This document shows, in pieces, positions 26,732-34,802 of a stretch of DNA of 64,000 bases. Source of the stretch: Streptomyces longispororuber (GTDB taxonomy: Bacteria > Actinomycetota > Actinomycetes > Streptomycetales > Streptomycetaceae); NCBI RefSeq assembly GCF_014656095.1, contig NZ_BNBT01000024.1, positions 1-64,000 on the forward strand, given 5' to 3'. The number at the start of each line of letters is the position of its first letter. The stretch's first letter is position 1. A program made the position numbers and the translations under genes. The notes below the pieces were generated by a model. It worked only from the letters and a program-made list of their open reading frames with translations. It did not search any database and was not told the DNA's origin.

Positions 26732-28486
26732 CTAGGCGGAATACCCGACAGCCTCTGTCCTGTTTTCCGAGGCGTTCCTGGAGGCGTTCCCGCAGGCCTT
26801 GCGCGAAGCGTTTCCGGAGGGGGTCTCCGGGGTGTTCCGGGCGGCCCCGGCGTGGCCGTCCGCCATCTCCGCCGGGTCCGCGATCTCCCGGAGCCGCCCG
26901 TCGAGCAGCAGCCAGCGGGTGATGCCGAGGGACTCCAGGAACGGCAGGTCGTGGCTGGCCACGAGCAGCGTGCCTTCGTACGACTCCAGGGCCGAGGAAA
27001 GCTGCCGGACGCTCGCCATGTCGAGGTTGTTCGTCGGCTCGTCGAGCAGCAGGAGCTGCGGCGCGGGCTCGGCCAGCATGAGCGCCGCGAGCGCCGCCCG
27101 GAACCGCTCGCCGCCCGACAGGGTGCCCGCCCGCTGGTCGGCCTTGGCGCCCCGGAACAGGAAGCGGGCGAGACGCGCCCGGACCCGGTTGTTGGTCGCG
27201 TCCGGGGCCTGGCGCGCCACGTTCTCGGCCACGGTCAGCTCGTCGTCGAGCACGTCGAGGCGCTGCGGCAAAAAGCGCAGCGGCACGTGGGCCCGCACCT
27301 CTCCCGCGACCGGCGCGAGGTCACCGCCGATGGTCCGCAGGAGCGTGGTCTTGCCCGCGCCGTTGCGGCCCACGAGCGCGATCCGCTCCGGGCCGCGCAG
27401 CTCGAACTCGCCCTGTACGGACGCCCCGTAACGCAGCGTCAGGTTGCTCAGGGTCAGGACGGTGCGCCCCGGCGGGACCGCCGTGTACGGCAGGTCGACG
27501 CGGATCTCGTCGTCGTCCCGTACCGCCTCGACGGCCTCGTCGAGGCGTTCCCTGGCCCCGGCGAGCTTGCCCTCGTGCAGGGTGCGGTGCTTGCCGGCGG
27601 ACTCCTGCGCCGCCCGCTTGCGGTTGCCCATCACGATCTTCGGCTCGCGCTTCTGGTCCCACATCTTCTGCCCGTAGCGCTTGCGGCGGGCCAGCTTGAC
27701 CTCCGCCTCGACCAGTTCGCGCTTCTGCTTGCGCAGATCGGCCTCGGCGGCGCGCACCATGCGCTCGGCCGCCTCCTGCTCCACGGCCAGCGCCTCCTCG
27801 TACGCGGAGAAGTTGCCGCCGTACCAGGCGACCTCGCCGTCCCGCAGGTCGGCGATGTGGTCGACGCGGTCGAGCAGCTGCCGGTCGTGGCTGACCACGA
27901 CGAGGACGCCGGACCAGGCGTCGACGGCCGCGTACAGGCGCTGCCTCGCGTACAGGTCCAGGTTGTTGGTGGGCTCGTCGAGCAGCAGCACGCCGGGCCT
28001 GCGCAGCAGCAGCGCGGCCAGGCGCAGCAGGACCGACTCGCCGCCGGACACCTCGCCCGTGGTGCGGTCGAGGCCGATGTGGCCGAGGCCGAGCTGGTCG
28101 AGCGTCGCCGTGGCGCGCTCCTCGACGTCCCAGTCGTCACCGACGGCGGCGAAGTGCTCCTCGCGCACGTCACCGGCCTCGATGGCGTGCAGCGCGGCGC
28201 GCGTCCCGGCGATGCCGAGGACCTCGTCGACGCGCAGGCCGGTGTCGAGGGTGACGTTCTGCGGCAGGTAGCCGATCTCGTCGGCGGTGCGCACCGTGCC
28301 CTCGTGCGGGGTGAGTTCCCCGGCGATCAGCTTCAGGAGCGTGGACTTGCCCGAGCCGTTGCGGCCGATGAGGCCGGTCCTGCCGGGCCCGAAGGCGACC
28401 TGGAGGCCGTCGAAGACGGGCGTGCCGTCGGGCCAGGCGAAGGTCAGCGACGTACAGGCGATGGACGGGGTGGGGGAAGTAGACAT
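26732..28486 (-). CDS. ABC-F ATP-binding protein (antibiotic-resistance/ribosome-protection type)
   Basis: A 584-aa soluble twin ATPase without membrane domains. Walker A motifs are GRNGSGKST and GRNGAGKTT, signatures VSGGE and LSGGERFR, and both Walker B boxes read LLLDEPTNNLD. The linker between domains (residues about 225-320) is long and basic, with RKQKRELVEAEVKLARRKRY, as in members that reach into the ribosomal E site. The C-terminus is a Gly/Asn/Arg tail with NASRKACGNASRNAS repeats. ATG 28486 was chosen because conserved ABC sequence starts there; the in-frame sequence above it is leader RNA. A strong promoter and 250-nt structured leader suggest control by ribosome stalling. It heads an operon with the UvrA-like gene. 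Confidence 0.92.
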   Translation of the reverse strand: MSTSPTPSIACTSLTFAWPDGTPVFDGLQVAFGPGRTGLIGRNGSGKSTLLKLIAGELTPHEGTVRTADEIGYLPQNVTLDTGLRVDEVLGIAGTRAALHAIEAGDVREEHFAAVGDDWDVEERATATLDQLGLGHIGLDRTTGEVSGGESVLLRLAALLLRRPGVLLLDEPTNNLDLYARQRLYAAVDAWSGVLVVVSHDRQLLDRVDHIADLRDGEVAWYGGNFSAYEEALAVEQEAAERMVRAAEADLRKQKRELVEAEVKLARRKRYGQKMWDQKREPKIVMGNRKRAAQESAGKHRTLHEGKLAGARERLDEAVEAVRDDDEIRVDLPYTAVPPGRTVLTLSNLTLRYGASVQGEFELRGPERIALVGRNGAGKTTLLRTIGGDLAPVAGEVRAHVPLRFLPQRLDVLDDELTVAENVARQAPDATNNRVRARLARFLFRGAKADQRAGTLSGGERFRAALAALMLAEPAPQLLLLDEPTNNLDMASVRQLSSALESYEGTLLVASHDLPFLESLGITRWLLLDGRLREIADPAEMADGHAGAARNTPETPSGNASRKACGNASRNASENRTEAVGYSA

Positions 28487-28735
28487 AAGGCGGCCTCGCG
28501 GTTGCTGGCTGGGGCGTGGTCGGGTGCAACGCGTGGGAGACACCGCGAGGAGGCGTGCACACCGCTCGGGCCCCGAGGGGCGCGGCCGGGCCGTGGAAGA
28601 GGGCCCTGTGCCGGGGCGGACGGCTCGTACGCCGAGGTCGCACGCGACGCACACAGCGATCGAGAGCTGTGTGACGCGGTGTCTCAAGACCTCAGACGAG
28701 CAACGTCCTTCTCCGTTCGACGGCAACAGAACCGT
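28487..28735 (-). promoter_or_regulatory. structured 5' leader of the ABC-F gene (candidate attenuator)
   Basis: About 249 nt separate the predicted transcription start from ATG 28486. It contains a hairpin (CACACAGC 28650-28657 with GCTGTGTG 28666-28673), an 11-bp long-range inverted repeat (GAGACACCGCG 28537-28547 with CGCGGTGTCTC 28675-28685) and, near 28705, GGAGAAGG followed by a three-codon frame TTG-CTC-GTC-TGA. This layout fits attenuation by a ribosome stalled on a short frame. The mini-ORF is speculative. Confidence 0.55.
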
Positions 28736-28740
28736 TGTCC

Positions 28741-28769
28741 AACGTAAGGAGGCCTGGGAGGGGTGTCAA
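28741..28769 (-). promoter_or_regulatory. strong promoter of the ABC-F/UvrA-like operon
   Basis: On the minus strand TTGACA (28769-28764), an exact 17-bp spacer and TACGTT (28746-28741). This is the best match to a vegetative promoter seen in the window. Confidence 0.75.
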
Positions 28770-28914
28770 CGTCTTTTCGTCGGGCCGTCGCGGCCGACGG
28801 GGCCAGGGCTCGCGAGGGTTGTGGCGGTGGCTCCGGCGGGGGCCGCGCGGCGCCCGGCGTAGGTGTCGGATTCCTGCCAGACCCGGTGGCGCGCGGGCTG
28901 GTTGAGTGCTGCGC

Positions 28915-29748
28915 ATGACACAGCAGTACGACACCGCGACGGTCTTCCGTGACCTGCACGTCCCCGGGAACCCGCTGGTCCTGCCGAACGCCTGGGACGC
29001 CGCGAGCGCCCGCCTCGTCGAGACGGCCGGGGCCGCGGCCGTCGCCACCACCAGCGCCGGGCTCGCCTGGGCGCTCGGCGCCGGGGACGGCGACCGGCTC
29101 ACCCGCGACCAGGCGCTCGGCGTCGTGGCCCGGATCGCGGACACGGTCTCCGTGCCCGTGACCGCCGACGTCGAGAGCGGCTACGCCGCGGACGCCGCGG
29201 GCGTCGCCGACACCGTCCGGGCGGTCCTTGCCGCGGGCGCGGTCGGCGTGAACATCGAGGACGCCCCGCACGGCGGGGACGCGCCGCTGCGGCCCGTCGC
29301 CGAACAGGCCGAGCGCCTCACGGCGGCGCGCGGCGCAGCGGACGCGGCGGGCGTGCCGCTGTTCGTGAACGCGCGGATCGACACCTATCTGCGGGGCGTG
29401 GGGGAGGGGCCGCGGGAGCGGCTCGCGCTGACCCTGGAGCGGGCGGCCGCGTTCCTCGCCGCCGGGGCCGACGGCGTCTTCGTGCCGGGCGTCGTGGACC
29501 CGGAGACGGTGGCGGCCCTGGTCGCGAAGGTCGACGGGCCGGTCAACGTGATGGCGGGACCCGGGGCACCGCCGGTCGCCCGGCTCGCCGAACTCGGTGT
29601 CGCGCGGATCAGCGTCGGCTCGGGCATCGCGCAGGCGGCCCACGCACTGGTGCGGGCGGCGGCGCGGGAACTGCTCGTCGAGGGGACGTACGAGTCGCTG
29701 ACGGGCGGGCTGGACTTCGGGGAGCTGAACGGGTTGTTCGGGCGGTGA
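28915..29748 (+). CDS. isocitrate lyase / PEP mutase-superfamily enzyme
   Basis: A 277-aa TIM-barrel enzyme of the PEP mutase/isocitrate lyase superfamily, which break or form C-C or P-C bonds at alpha positions of carboxylates with Mg2+. Motifs seen: LVLPNAWDAASARLVE (N-terminal loop), VTADVESGY with the metal-binding acids, GVNIEDAP, and NARIDTYL. The lyase KKCGH motif of isocitrate lyase itself is absent, so this is not ICL; a carboxyphosphonoenolpyruvate or oxaloacetate-decarboxylase-like activity is more likely. ATG 28915 was chosen over GTG 28906 on conservation; no good SD. It stands alone between the ABC-F promoter and the repeat region. Confidence 0.85.
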   Translation: MTQQYDTATVFRDLHVPGNPLVLPNAWDAASARLVETAGAAAVATTSAGLAWALGAGDGDRLTRDQALGVVARIADTVSVPVTADVESGYAADAAGVADTVRAVLAAGAVGVNIEDAPHGGDAPLRPVAEQAERLTAARGAADAAGVPLFVNARIDTYLRGVGEGPRERLALTLERAAAFLAAGADGVFVPGVVDPETVAALVAKVDGPVNVMAGPGAPPVARLAELGVARISVGSGIAQAAHALVRAAARELLVEGTYESLTGGLDFGELNGLFGR

Positions 29749-29871
29749 GGCCGGCGGGGGCCGGGGCGGGGGCCGGAGCCGGGGCTTGGGCGCCGCGCGT
29801 CGGGGGGCGTGGCGGCTGAGGCCGCGGTGCGTTCCTGTCGTCTCCGTAACGCCCGCTGTCCCCGGGACGCA

Positions 29872-29961
29872 GCCACCGAGACGACAGGAGTCACCGAGAC
29901 AACGGGAGTCACCGAGACAACGGGAGCCACTGAGACAGCAGAGGTCACTGAGACAACGGGC
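29872..29961. repeat. minisatellite A: five 18-bp units
   Basis: Units start at 29872, 29890, 29908, 29926 and 29944. The consensus is GTCACCGAGACAACGGGA with 0-6 changes per unit. Open in several frames but no start with SD. It begins 120 bp after the PEP-mutase-like gene. Confidence 0.85.
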
Positions 29962-29967
29962 GCCCCA

Positions 29968-30094
29968 GGACCAGCAGGCACCCTAGAGTCAGCAGGCACC
30001 CCGGAGTCAGCAGGCACCCCAAAGGTCGGCAGGCACCCTGGAGTCAGCAGGCACCCCAAATGTCGGCAGACGCCCCGGTGTCAGCAGGCGTCCC
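29968..30094. repeat. minisatellite B: seven 17-19-bp units running into the SsgA-like stop codon
   Basis: Units with consensus GGAGTCAGCAGGCACCCC start near 29968, 29985, 30003, 30021, 30040, 30058 and 30077. The last unit contains the stop and final Cys, Ala and Asp codons of the gene ending at 30081, so the array looks like tandem copying of that 3' end. Confidence 0.85.
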
Positions 30095-30497
30095 GCATCA
30101 GGTCGGCCAGATCCCGGTCCAGGTCCACGTGCCGGTGCTCCTGGCCCACCGGTACGAGGACCGTGGTGCGGTGCAGGAACCGGCGCACGTCGCCGGTGCG
30201 GACGTGCACGATGGCCGTGCCCTCGGGGGCGTGGAACTCCAGGACCGTGCGCTCGTACCCGTAGGGGCGGACCCGGACGTCGCCGTCGCCCGCCGCCTGC
30301 TCCACGCCCTGCGCGAGCAGCTCGCGGGCGAACGTCCAGTGCACCTCGACGCCTTCCAGCGTCGCCGGGGCCGGGAAGCTCATGCGGACGGCGAAGGGGT
30401 CGCGCCGGTCGTAGTGGAGCGTCGCCGGGATGGTCGGCATCCGGGGCGCGGCGGCGACCAGGCGGGCCTCGACGGCTTGCTCGATGACAGTGGACAA
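30081..30497 (-). CDS. SsgA-like sporulation/cell-division protein (SALP)
   Basis: A 138-aa member of the SsgA-like family that is restricted to morphologically complex actinomycetes and steers septation and wall synthesis in sporulating hyphae. The family body is visible as LHYDRRDPFAVRMSFPAP, VHWTFARELLAQGV, GDVRVRPYG, VLEFHAPEGTA and FLHRTTVLVPVGQE. TTG 30497 was chosen over GTG 30542 because GGGAG lies 6 nt upstream and the product MSTVIEQAVEARLVAAAP has the usual family length. It ends LADLMRDAC, and those last codons are part of minisatellite B. Possibly SsgD-like, but I cannot be certain of the subgroup. Divergent from the Ycf48-like gene. Confidence 0.88.
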   Translation of the reverse strand: MSTVIEQAVEARLVAAAPRMPTIPATLHYDRRDPFAVRMSFPAPATLEGVEVHWTFARELLAQGVEQAAGDGDVRVRPYGYERTVLEFHAPEGTAIVHVRTGDVRRFLHRTTVLVPVGQEHRHVDLDRDLADLMRDAC

Positions 30498-30729
30498 GGC
30501 CTGCTCCCTTGACTCTGGCGACTGGACGACCGGGGTGTGCACGACCGGGGTCGGGCACTTGAATAGACGTGGGAATCGGCGAATCCGTGCACGCGCGGAC
30601 CCGGTCGGACGGAGTGACCTCCGTCACCGCGTCCCCGCGAACCGCCGCGCGACACCCTCCGTCCGTCGCACGCCCGCGCGCGTACGGGCCTCTGGACGGC
30701 ACCGGCCCGGTGGGCTAGCTTCGCCCGCC

Positions 30730-31953
30730 ATGAGGCGCATGGGGCAGGCGGACGTCAGGGGGCGCGTGGTGCGGACGGGACGGAAGCCGGGGCGGACGGC
30801 GGAGCGGCGTACGGGCCGCGGGAGCGGGGCGACCGGTCGGGCGGGGGTGCTCGGCGCGCTGGCGCTCGGCGTGACCGCGCTCGCGGCGACGGCGCTCGCG
30901 GCACCCGGTGCCGTGGCCGCGCCCGCGCCCGTGGTGGCACCCGGGACCGGCGCGGGTTCGGGCAGCGGGGCCTTGAGCGGCGTCGGCTGGGACCTCAAGG
31001 ACACCGGCACCGACGCCCGGTTCCGGGGGCTCGCCGCCGTCAGCCGGTCCACCGCGTGGGCGGCCGGGTCGCGCGGCACGGTCCTGCGCACCGCCGACGG
31101 CGGCAGGAGCTGGCGCGACGTGTCGCCGCCCGGGGCGGCGGGCCTGGAGTTCCGTGACGTGGAGGCGTTCGACGGGCGGCGGGCCGTGGTGCTCGCGATC
31201 GGCGAGGGCGAGGCGTCCCGGGTCTACCGCACGGCGGACGGCGGCGCGACCTGGACCGAGGCCTTCCGCAACCCCGACCCCCGGGCCTTCTACGACTGCA
31301 TGACGTTCTTCGACCGCCGCCACGGCCTGGCGGTGAGCGACCCGGTGGACGGCAGGTACCGCATGCTGTCCACCGCGGACGGCGGCCGCTCCTGGAAGGT
31401 GCTGCCGGACCGGGGCATGCCCGCCGCCCAGGACGGTGAGGCGGCCTTCGCCGCGAGCGGCCAGTGCCTGGTGAGCGCGGGGCCGCGCGACGTCTGGCTG
31501 GCCACGGGCGGGGCCGCGCGCGCCCGCGTCCTGCACTCGGCGGACCGGGGCCTGACCTGGCGGGTCACCGACGCGCCGATCCCCGCGGGGGACCCGGCGC
31601 GGGGCGTCTTCGGCCTGGCCTTCCGGGACCGCGCGCACGGGCTCGCGGTCGGCGGCGACTACCGGCCCGGGCAGCCGTCGCCCACGGCCTCCGCCGTGAC
31701 CGGCGACGGCGGCCGCACCTGGCGGCCCTCCGCGCGCCCCGCGCCCGCCTACCGCTCCGGCGTGGCCTGGCTGCCGCACAGCCGCGCCCTGGCCCTCGCG
31801 GTCGGCCCGACCGGCACGGACCTCACCACGGACGCCGGGCGCACCTGGCGCACCGTCGACGGCGGCTCGTACGACACCGTGGACTGCGCGCGCGACCTCG
31901 GCTGCTGGGCGGCGGGCGAGAAGGGCCGCGTGGCACGCCTGGAGCCCCGCTGA
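30730..31953 (+). CDS. secreted Ycf48/BNR-type beta-propeller protein
   Basis: A 407-aa exported protein. An Arg-rich start followed by LGALALGVTALAATALAAPG is a signal peptide, then a Gly/Pro/Ala linker. From residue about 85 there are seven propeller-like repeats with sialidase-type Asp-box phrases: TADGGRSWRDV, TADGGATWTEA, TADGGRSWKVL, SADRGLTWRVT, TGDGGRTWRPS and TTDAGRTWRTV. The related plant/cyanobacterial proteins help assemble photosystem II, but in actinobacteria the role is unknown and annotation as oxidoreductase is not supported. ATG 30730 has TAGCTT ending 8 nt before it, so the mRNA is probably leaderless. Confidence 0.85.
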   Translation: MRRMGQADVRGRVVRTGRKPGRTAERRTGRGSGATGRAGVLGALALGVTALAATALAAPGAVAAPAPVVAPGTGAGSGSGALSGVGWDLKDTGTDARFRGLAAVSRSTAWAAGSRGTVLRTADGGRSWRDVSPPGAAGLEFRDVEAFDGRRAVVLAIGEGEASRVYRTADGGATWTEAFRNPDPRAFYDCMTFFDRRHGLAVSDPVDGRYRMLSTADGGRSWKVLPDRGMPAAQDGEAAFAASGQCLVSAGPRDVWLATGGAARARVLHSADRGLTWRVTDAPIPAGDPARGVFGLAFRDRAHGLAVGGDYRPGQPSPTASAVTGDGGRTWRPSARPAPAYRSGVAWLPHSRALALAVGPTGTDLTTDAGRTWRTVDGGSYDTVDCARDLGCWAAGEKGRVARLEPR

Positions 31954-31969
31954 CGCGCCGCCGCCCTGG

Positions 31970-32269
31970 CTAGGCGGGCAGTTCCTGCCGGTACGCGGCG
32001 AGGGCCGGAGCCGTCTTCGTGGCCAGGAACTCGGTGATCCGGTACTCGCACACCCCGCCGACGACGAACGGGTCCCCGGCCGCCAGCTCCTCGATCCGCT
32101 CCCGGCTGTCCCCGACGGCGAGGATCACCCCGCCGTCACGGGGGTTCTTCCGCCCGGAGGCGAGGACGACGCCCGCGGCGTACTGCGCGTCGAGCCAGGC
32201 GACGTGCTCGGCGAGCAGGGCGTCGACGCGGTCGAGCGGGGCGGTGTAGGTCAGCTCCATGACAAACAT
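31970..32269 (-). CDS. YciI-family protein
   Basis: A 99-aa ferredoxin-fold protein of the YciI family, whose members include dimeric enzymes of muconolactone-isomerase-like shape and many of unknown role. Visible motifs are ELTYTAPLDRVDALLAEHVAWL, with the conserved His-Asp region of the family, AGVVLASGRKNPRDGGVIL and the end DPFVVGGVCEYRITEF. ATG 32269 (MFVMELTY) was preferred to ATG 32260 because family members usually start with a hydrophobic residue pair before ELTY. It is convergent with the Ycf48-like gene, 17 bp apart, and divergent from endonuclease V across a repeat-rich spacer. Confidence 0.88.
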   Translation of the reverse strand: MFVMELTYTAPLDRVDALLAEHVAWLDAQYAAGVVLASGRKNPRDGGVILAVGDSRERIEELAAGDPFVVGGVCEYRITEFLATKTAPALAAYRQELPA

Positions 32270-32330
32270 GATCAGGAGGCTACTCCGCCCGCGCGAAGGG
32301 GTTCCGGACGGGTCCTGGGCGGGTTCCGGA

Positions 32331-32419
32331 CGGGCTCCGGGCGGGTCCGGGTGGGTCCCGGACGGTTCCTGGGACGGGCTCCGGGCGGGTTCCAGGTGGG
32401 TCCCGGACGGTTCCTGGGA
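32331..32419. repeat. tandem duplication of a 44/45-bp G-rich unit upstream of endonuclease V
   Basis: Copies at 32331-32374 and 32375-32419 share GTGGGTCCCGGACGGTTCCT and flanks. Related GGG-TCC tracts extend from about 32298 to 32440 and make the plus strand rich in runs of three or more G, so it could fold into G-quadruplexes. Confidence 0.8.
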
Positions 32420-32464
32420 CGGGTCCGGGACGGGCTTCGCGCGGGCTCTAGGCTGGGGCTCACC

Positions 32465-33169
32465 ATGAACACGACCGCCGTCACCATCCCGCCCCTGCCC
32501 GCCGACTGGCCCGCCGACGAGGCCGCGGCCCGTGCCGTCCAGGACGGACTGCGCGGCCGGGTGGTGCGCGACGAGCCGGGGCCGCCGCCCGGTGCGGGAC
32601 ACGTCACGGGCGTGGACGTGGCGTACGACGACGAGCGGGACGTGGTCGCCGCGGCCGTCGTCGTCCTGGACGCGGCGGACCTCTCGGTCGTCGAGGAGGC
32701 GACGGCGGTGGGCCGCGTCGCGTTCCCGTACGTGCCCGGACTGCTGGCCTTCCGCGAACTGCCCGCCGTGCTCGCCGCGCTGGACGCGCTCACCGCGGAC
32801 CCCGGCCTGGTCGTGTGCGACGGCTACGGCATCGCGCACCCGCGCCGCTTCGGGCTCGCCAGCCACCTCGGCGTGCTGACCGGCCGCCCCACGATCGGCG
32901 TCGCGAAGAACCCCTTCACCTTCGCGTACGAGGCGCCCGGCGCCGCGCGCGGCAGCGTGGCGCCGCTGCGCGACGGCACGGAGGAGGTGGGCGGGGCGCT
33001 GCGCACCCGCGACGGCGTGAAGCCGGTGTTCGTGTCGGTCGGCCACCGCGTGTCCCTGGAGACGGCGTACGCCCACGTGCTGCACCTCACCCCGCGCTAC
33101 CGGCTGCCGGAGACCACCCGCAGGGCGGACGCGCTGTGCCGTGCGGCCCTGCGCGAGGCAACGGGCTGA
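32465..33169 (+). CDS. nfi: endonuclease V (deoxyinosine 3' endonuclease)
   Basis: A 234-aa repair nuclease that cuts near deoxyinosine. All active-site positions known from the family line up: D51 in GVDVAY, Y89 in FPYVPG, E98 in AFRE, D119 and H125 in CDGYGIAHPRRFG, and K148 in GVAKN. The final helix LCRAALREATG is normal. ATG 32465 lies 10 nt after a TAGGCT -10 box (32449-32454), so the transcript is nearly leaderless. It follows a block of G-rich repeats that would form the upstream promoter region. Monocistronic, convergent with the dehydrogenase gene beyond a repeat-containing gap. Confidence 0.95.
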   Translation: MNTTAVTIPPLPADWPADEAAARAVQDGLRGRVVRDEPGPPPGAGHVTGVDVAYDDERDVVAAAVVVLDAADLSVVEEATAVGRVAFPYVPGLLAFRELPAVLAALDALTADPGLVVCDGYGIAHPRRFGLASHLGVLTGRPTIGVAKNPFTFAYEAPGAARGSVAPLRDGTEEVGGALRTRDGVKPVFVSVGHRVSLETAYAHVLHLTPRYRLPETTRRADALCRAALREATG

Positions 33170-33188
33170 GCCGCGCGGCCACCCTCGA

Positions 33189-33368
33189 TCACGCCGCCAC
33201 CGACGGGGCGGCACCGCCACCCCCCCCGGGCCGCGCGGTACCTGACCGGGCCGCACGGCGACCGCCCGGGCCGCGCCGCGATCCACCGGGTTACGCGGTA
33301 ACCGACTTGACCACGCCGCCACCGGCCGGTCACGCCGCCACCGGCGGCCGGTCACGCCGCCACCCACG
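33189..33368. repeat. dispersed TCACGCCGCCACC repeats and hairpin after endonuclease V
   Basis: The 13-mer or a one-base variant recurs at about 33189, 33311, 33329 and 33352. A small hairpin GGTTAC-GCG-GTAACC lies at 33289-33303. This 250-bp gap between convergent genes holds nothing else I recognise. Confidence 0.6.
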
Positions 33369-33419
33369 CACTTCCCCCGGTGGTCACACCACGCGGCCCC
33401 CCCGCCCCCCGGCCGAGCC

Positions 33420-34688
33420 TCAGCGCACAGCCGCCACCCGGAAGCCGATGCCCGCCGTCGTGAGCCGGGCGGTCAGTGCCTCGCCCATGGCGACGGCGGA
33501 GGTGACCTGGCCCGCGGTTTCGGGCAGGTCGTCCAGGGCGAGGCACAGCGCCGCCTCCGCGAAGATCGTCGCGGTCTCGCCGTAGCCGGGGTCGCCGCCC
33601 GTCACCTCGGTGAACACCCGCCGCCCGCCGCCCTCGCCGACGAACCGCACCGAGAACCAGCTCTCCGCGCGCCGCGCCGCGTCCGGCCCGTCGCCCGGCT
33701 TCACCAGGCCCGACAGCAGGCGCCGCGCGGGCGGCACCTGCGCGGCGGCGAGCAGCGTCCCGGCCGCCACGACCCCGCCCACGGCCGCGGGCAGCGACTT
33801 CACGGCGGCGTAGTGCCGGTAGCGGAAGTCGGGCCCGTAGCGCGGCAGCGCCCGCGCGGAGCGCTCGACGACCCGCGCGTCGATCGTCGGCAGGGGCAGC
33901 GCCCACGCGCCGACCTCCCCGGCGTACCGGGGCGCGCCCGGCGGCGCGTACGCCGTACGGTCCGCCGGGCGCGGCTCGTGGTGCCGCCGTTCGCGGGCGG
34001 CGGCCAGCAACTGCCGCCCGCGCGCGAGCTGCTGGAGCGCGGAGGCGAACGTGCCGCCGGAGAAGCGCGCGTGCACGCGGACGAAGCCGTCGACGCGCAG
34101 CGGTACGTCCTCCGGGAGCTGGAGGACCGTGTAGCGCACGCCCAGGTCGTGCGGGACGGAGTCGAAGCCGGCGGCGTGCAGCAGGCGCGCCCCGGTCTCC
34201 CGCGCGCGGGCGTCGTGCCGCACGTACATCCGGTCCACGAACTCGGGCTCGCCGGACAGGTCCAGGTAGTCCGTCCCGGCGTCCGCGCAGGCCGCCACCA
34301 GCTCCTGACCGTACGTCAGGTACGGGCCCACGGTGGTGGCCACGACGCGGGCGGAGGCGGCCAGTTCGCGCAGGGACGCCGGGTCGCCGGCGTCCGCGCG
34401 CAGCAGCGGCAGTTCGGCGCACGCGGGCCAATCGGCGGCCAGACGCTCCCGCAGCCGCTCCAGCTTCGCCGTGTCCCGCCCCGCGATCGCCCAGCGCACC
34501 CCCTCGGGCGCGTGCGCGGCGAGGTACTCGGCGGTGAGCGCCCCGACGAAGCTCGCCGCCCCGAAGAGCACGATGTCGTACGGGAGTTCCCTGTTCCGCG
34601 GGCCCCGGGTGTCCCGGCTTTCGTCGCTGTCCTGAGCGGCCCGGCTGTCGTTGCTGTCCTGAGCGTTCCGGGCGTCCTGGGGAGTCAT
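33420..34688 (-). CDS. saccharopine-dehydrogenase-like / trans-acting enoyl reductase-family protein
   Basis: A 422-aa NAD(P)-binding protein. After a disordered N-terminal 35 residues (AQDSNDSRAAQDSDESRD, itself a short repeat), the Rossmann motif DIVLFGAASFVGALTAEYLA starts at about residue 38. GYGETA-like and GPYLTYGQ segments follow, typical of the family that includes mycobacterial trans-acting enoyl reductase. The true substrate is unknown; lysine metabolism is unlikely for this subgroup. ATG 34688 is chosen over GTG 34709; GAGAGGTG lies 11 nt before it. A hydrophobic segment at about 295-315 (PAAVGGVVAAGTLLAAAQ) may touch the membrane. Confidence 0.82.
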   Translation of the reverse strand: MTPQDARNAQDSNDSRAAQDSDESRDTRGPRNRELPYDIVLFGAASFVGALTAEYLAAHAPEGVRWAIAGRDTAKLERLRERLAADWPACAELPLLRADAGDPASLRELAASARVVATTVGPYLTYGQELVAACADAGTDYLDLSGEPEFVDRMYVRHDARARETGARLLHAAGFDSVPHDLGVRYTVLQLPEDVPLRVDGFVRVHARFSGGTFASALQQLARGRQLLAAARERRHHEPRPADRTAYAPPGAPRYAGEVGAWALPLPTIDARVVERSARALPRYGPDFRYRHYAAVKSLPAAVGGVVAAGTLLAAAQVPPARRLLSGLVKPGDGPDAARRAESWFSVRFVGEGGGRRVFTEVTGGDPGYGETATIFAEAALCLALDDLPETAGQVTSAVAMGEALTARLTTAGIGFRVAAVR

Positions 34689-34802
34689 GGCGGTCTTGGC
34701 ACCTCTCACTCGGGTCCTGCTCGGGTGGTACGGCGTCGACGCGGACGGCTGAGGCTAGCGCGCCCGGCCGGGGCGCGCGGTCAACACCCCGGTCGCCCGA
34801 GG

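Noticed and set aside
28487-28726. N-terminal extension of the ABC-F protein in frame up to 28726
   Set aside because: It starts at TTG without SD, is not ABC-like, and overlaps the structured leader downstream of the promoter.
29385-30059. Open frames encoding VVSVTP/VPADS repeats across the minisatellites
   Set aside because: Repeat unit lengths near 18 bp keep frames open by chance; no start signal, and part is antisense to the PEP-mutase-like gene.
29872-30094. Possible CRISPR array
   Set aside because: Units are contiguous with no unique spacers and no cas genes are in the window.
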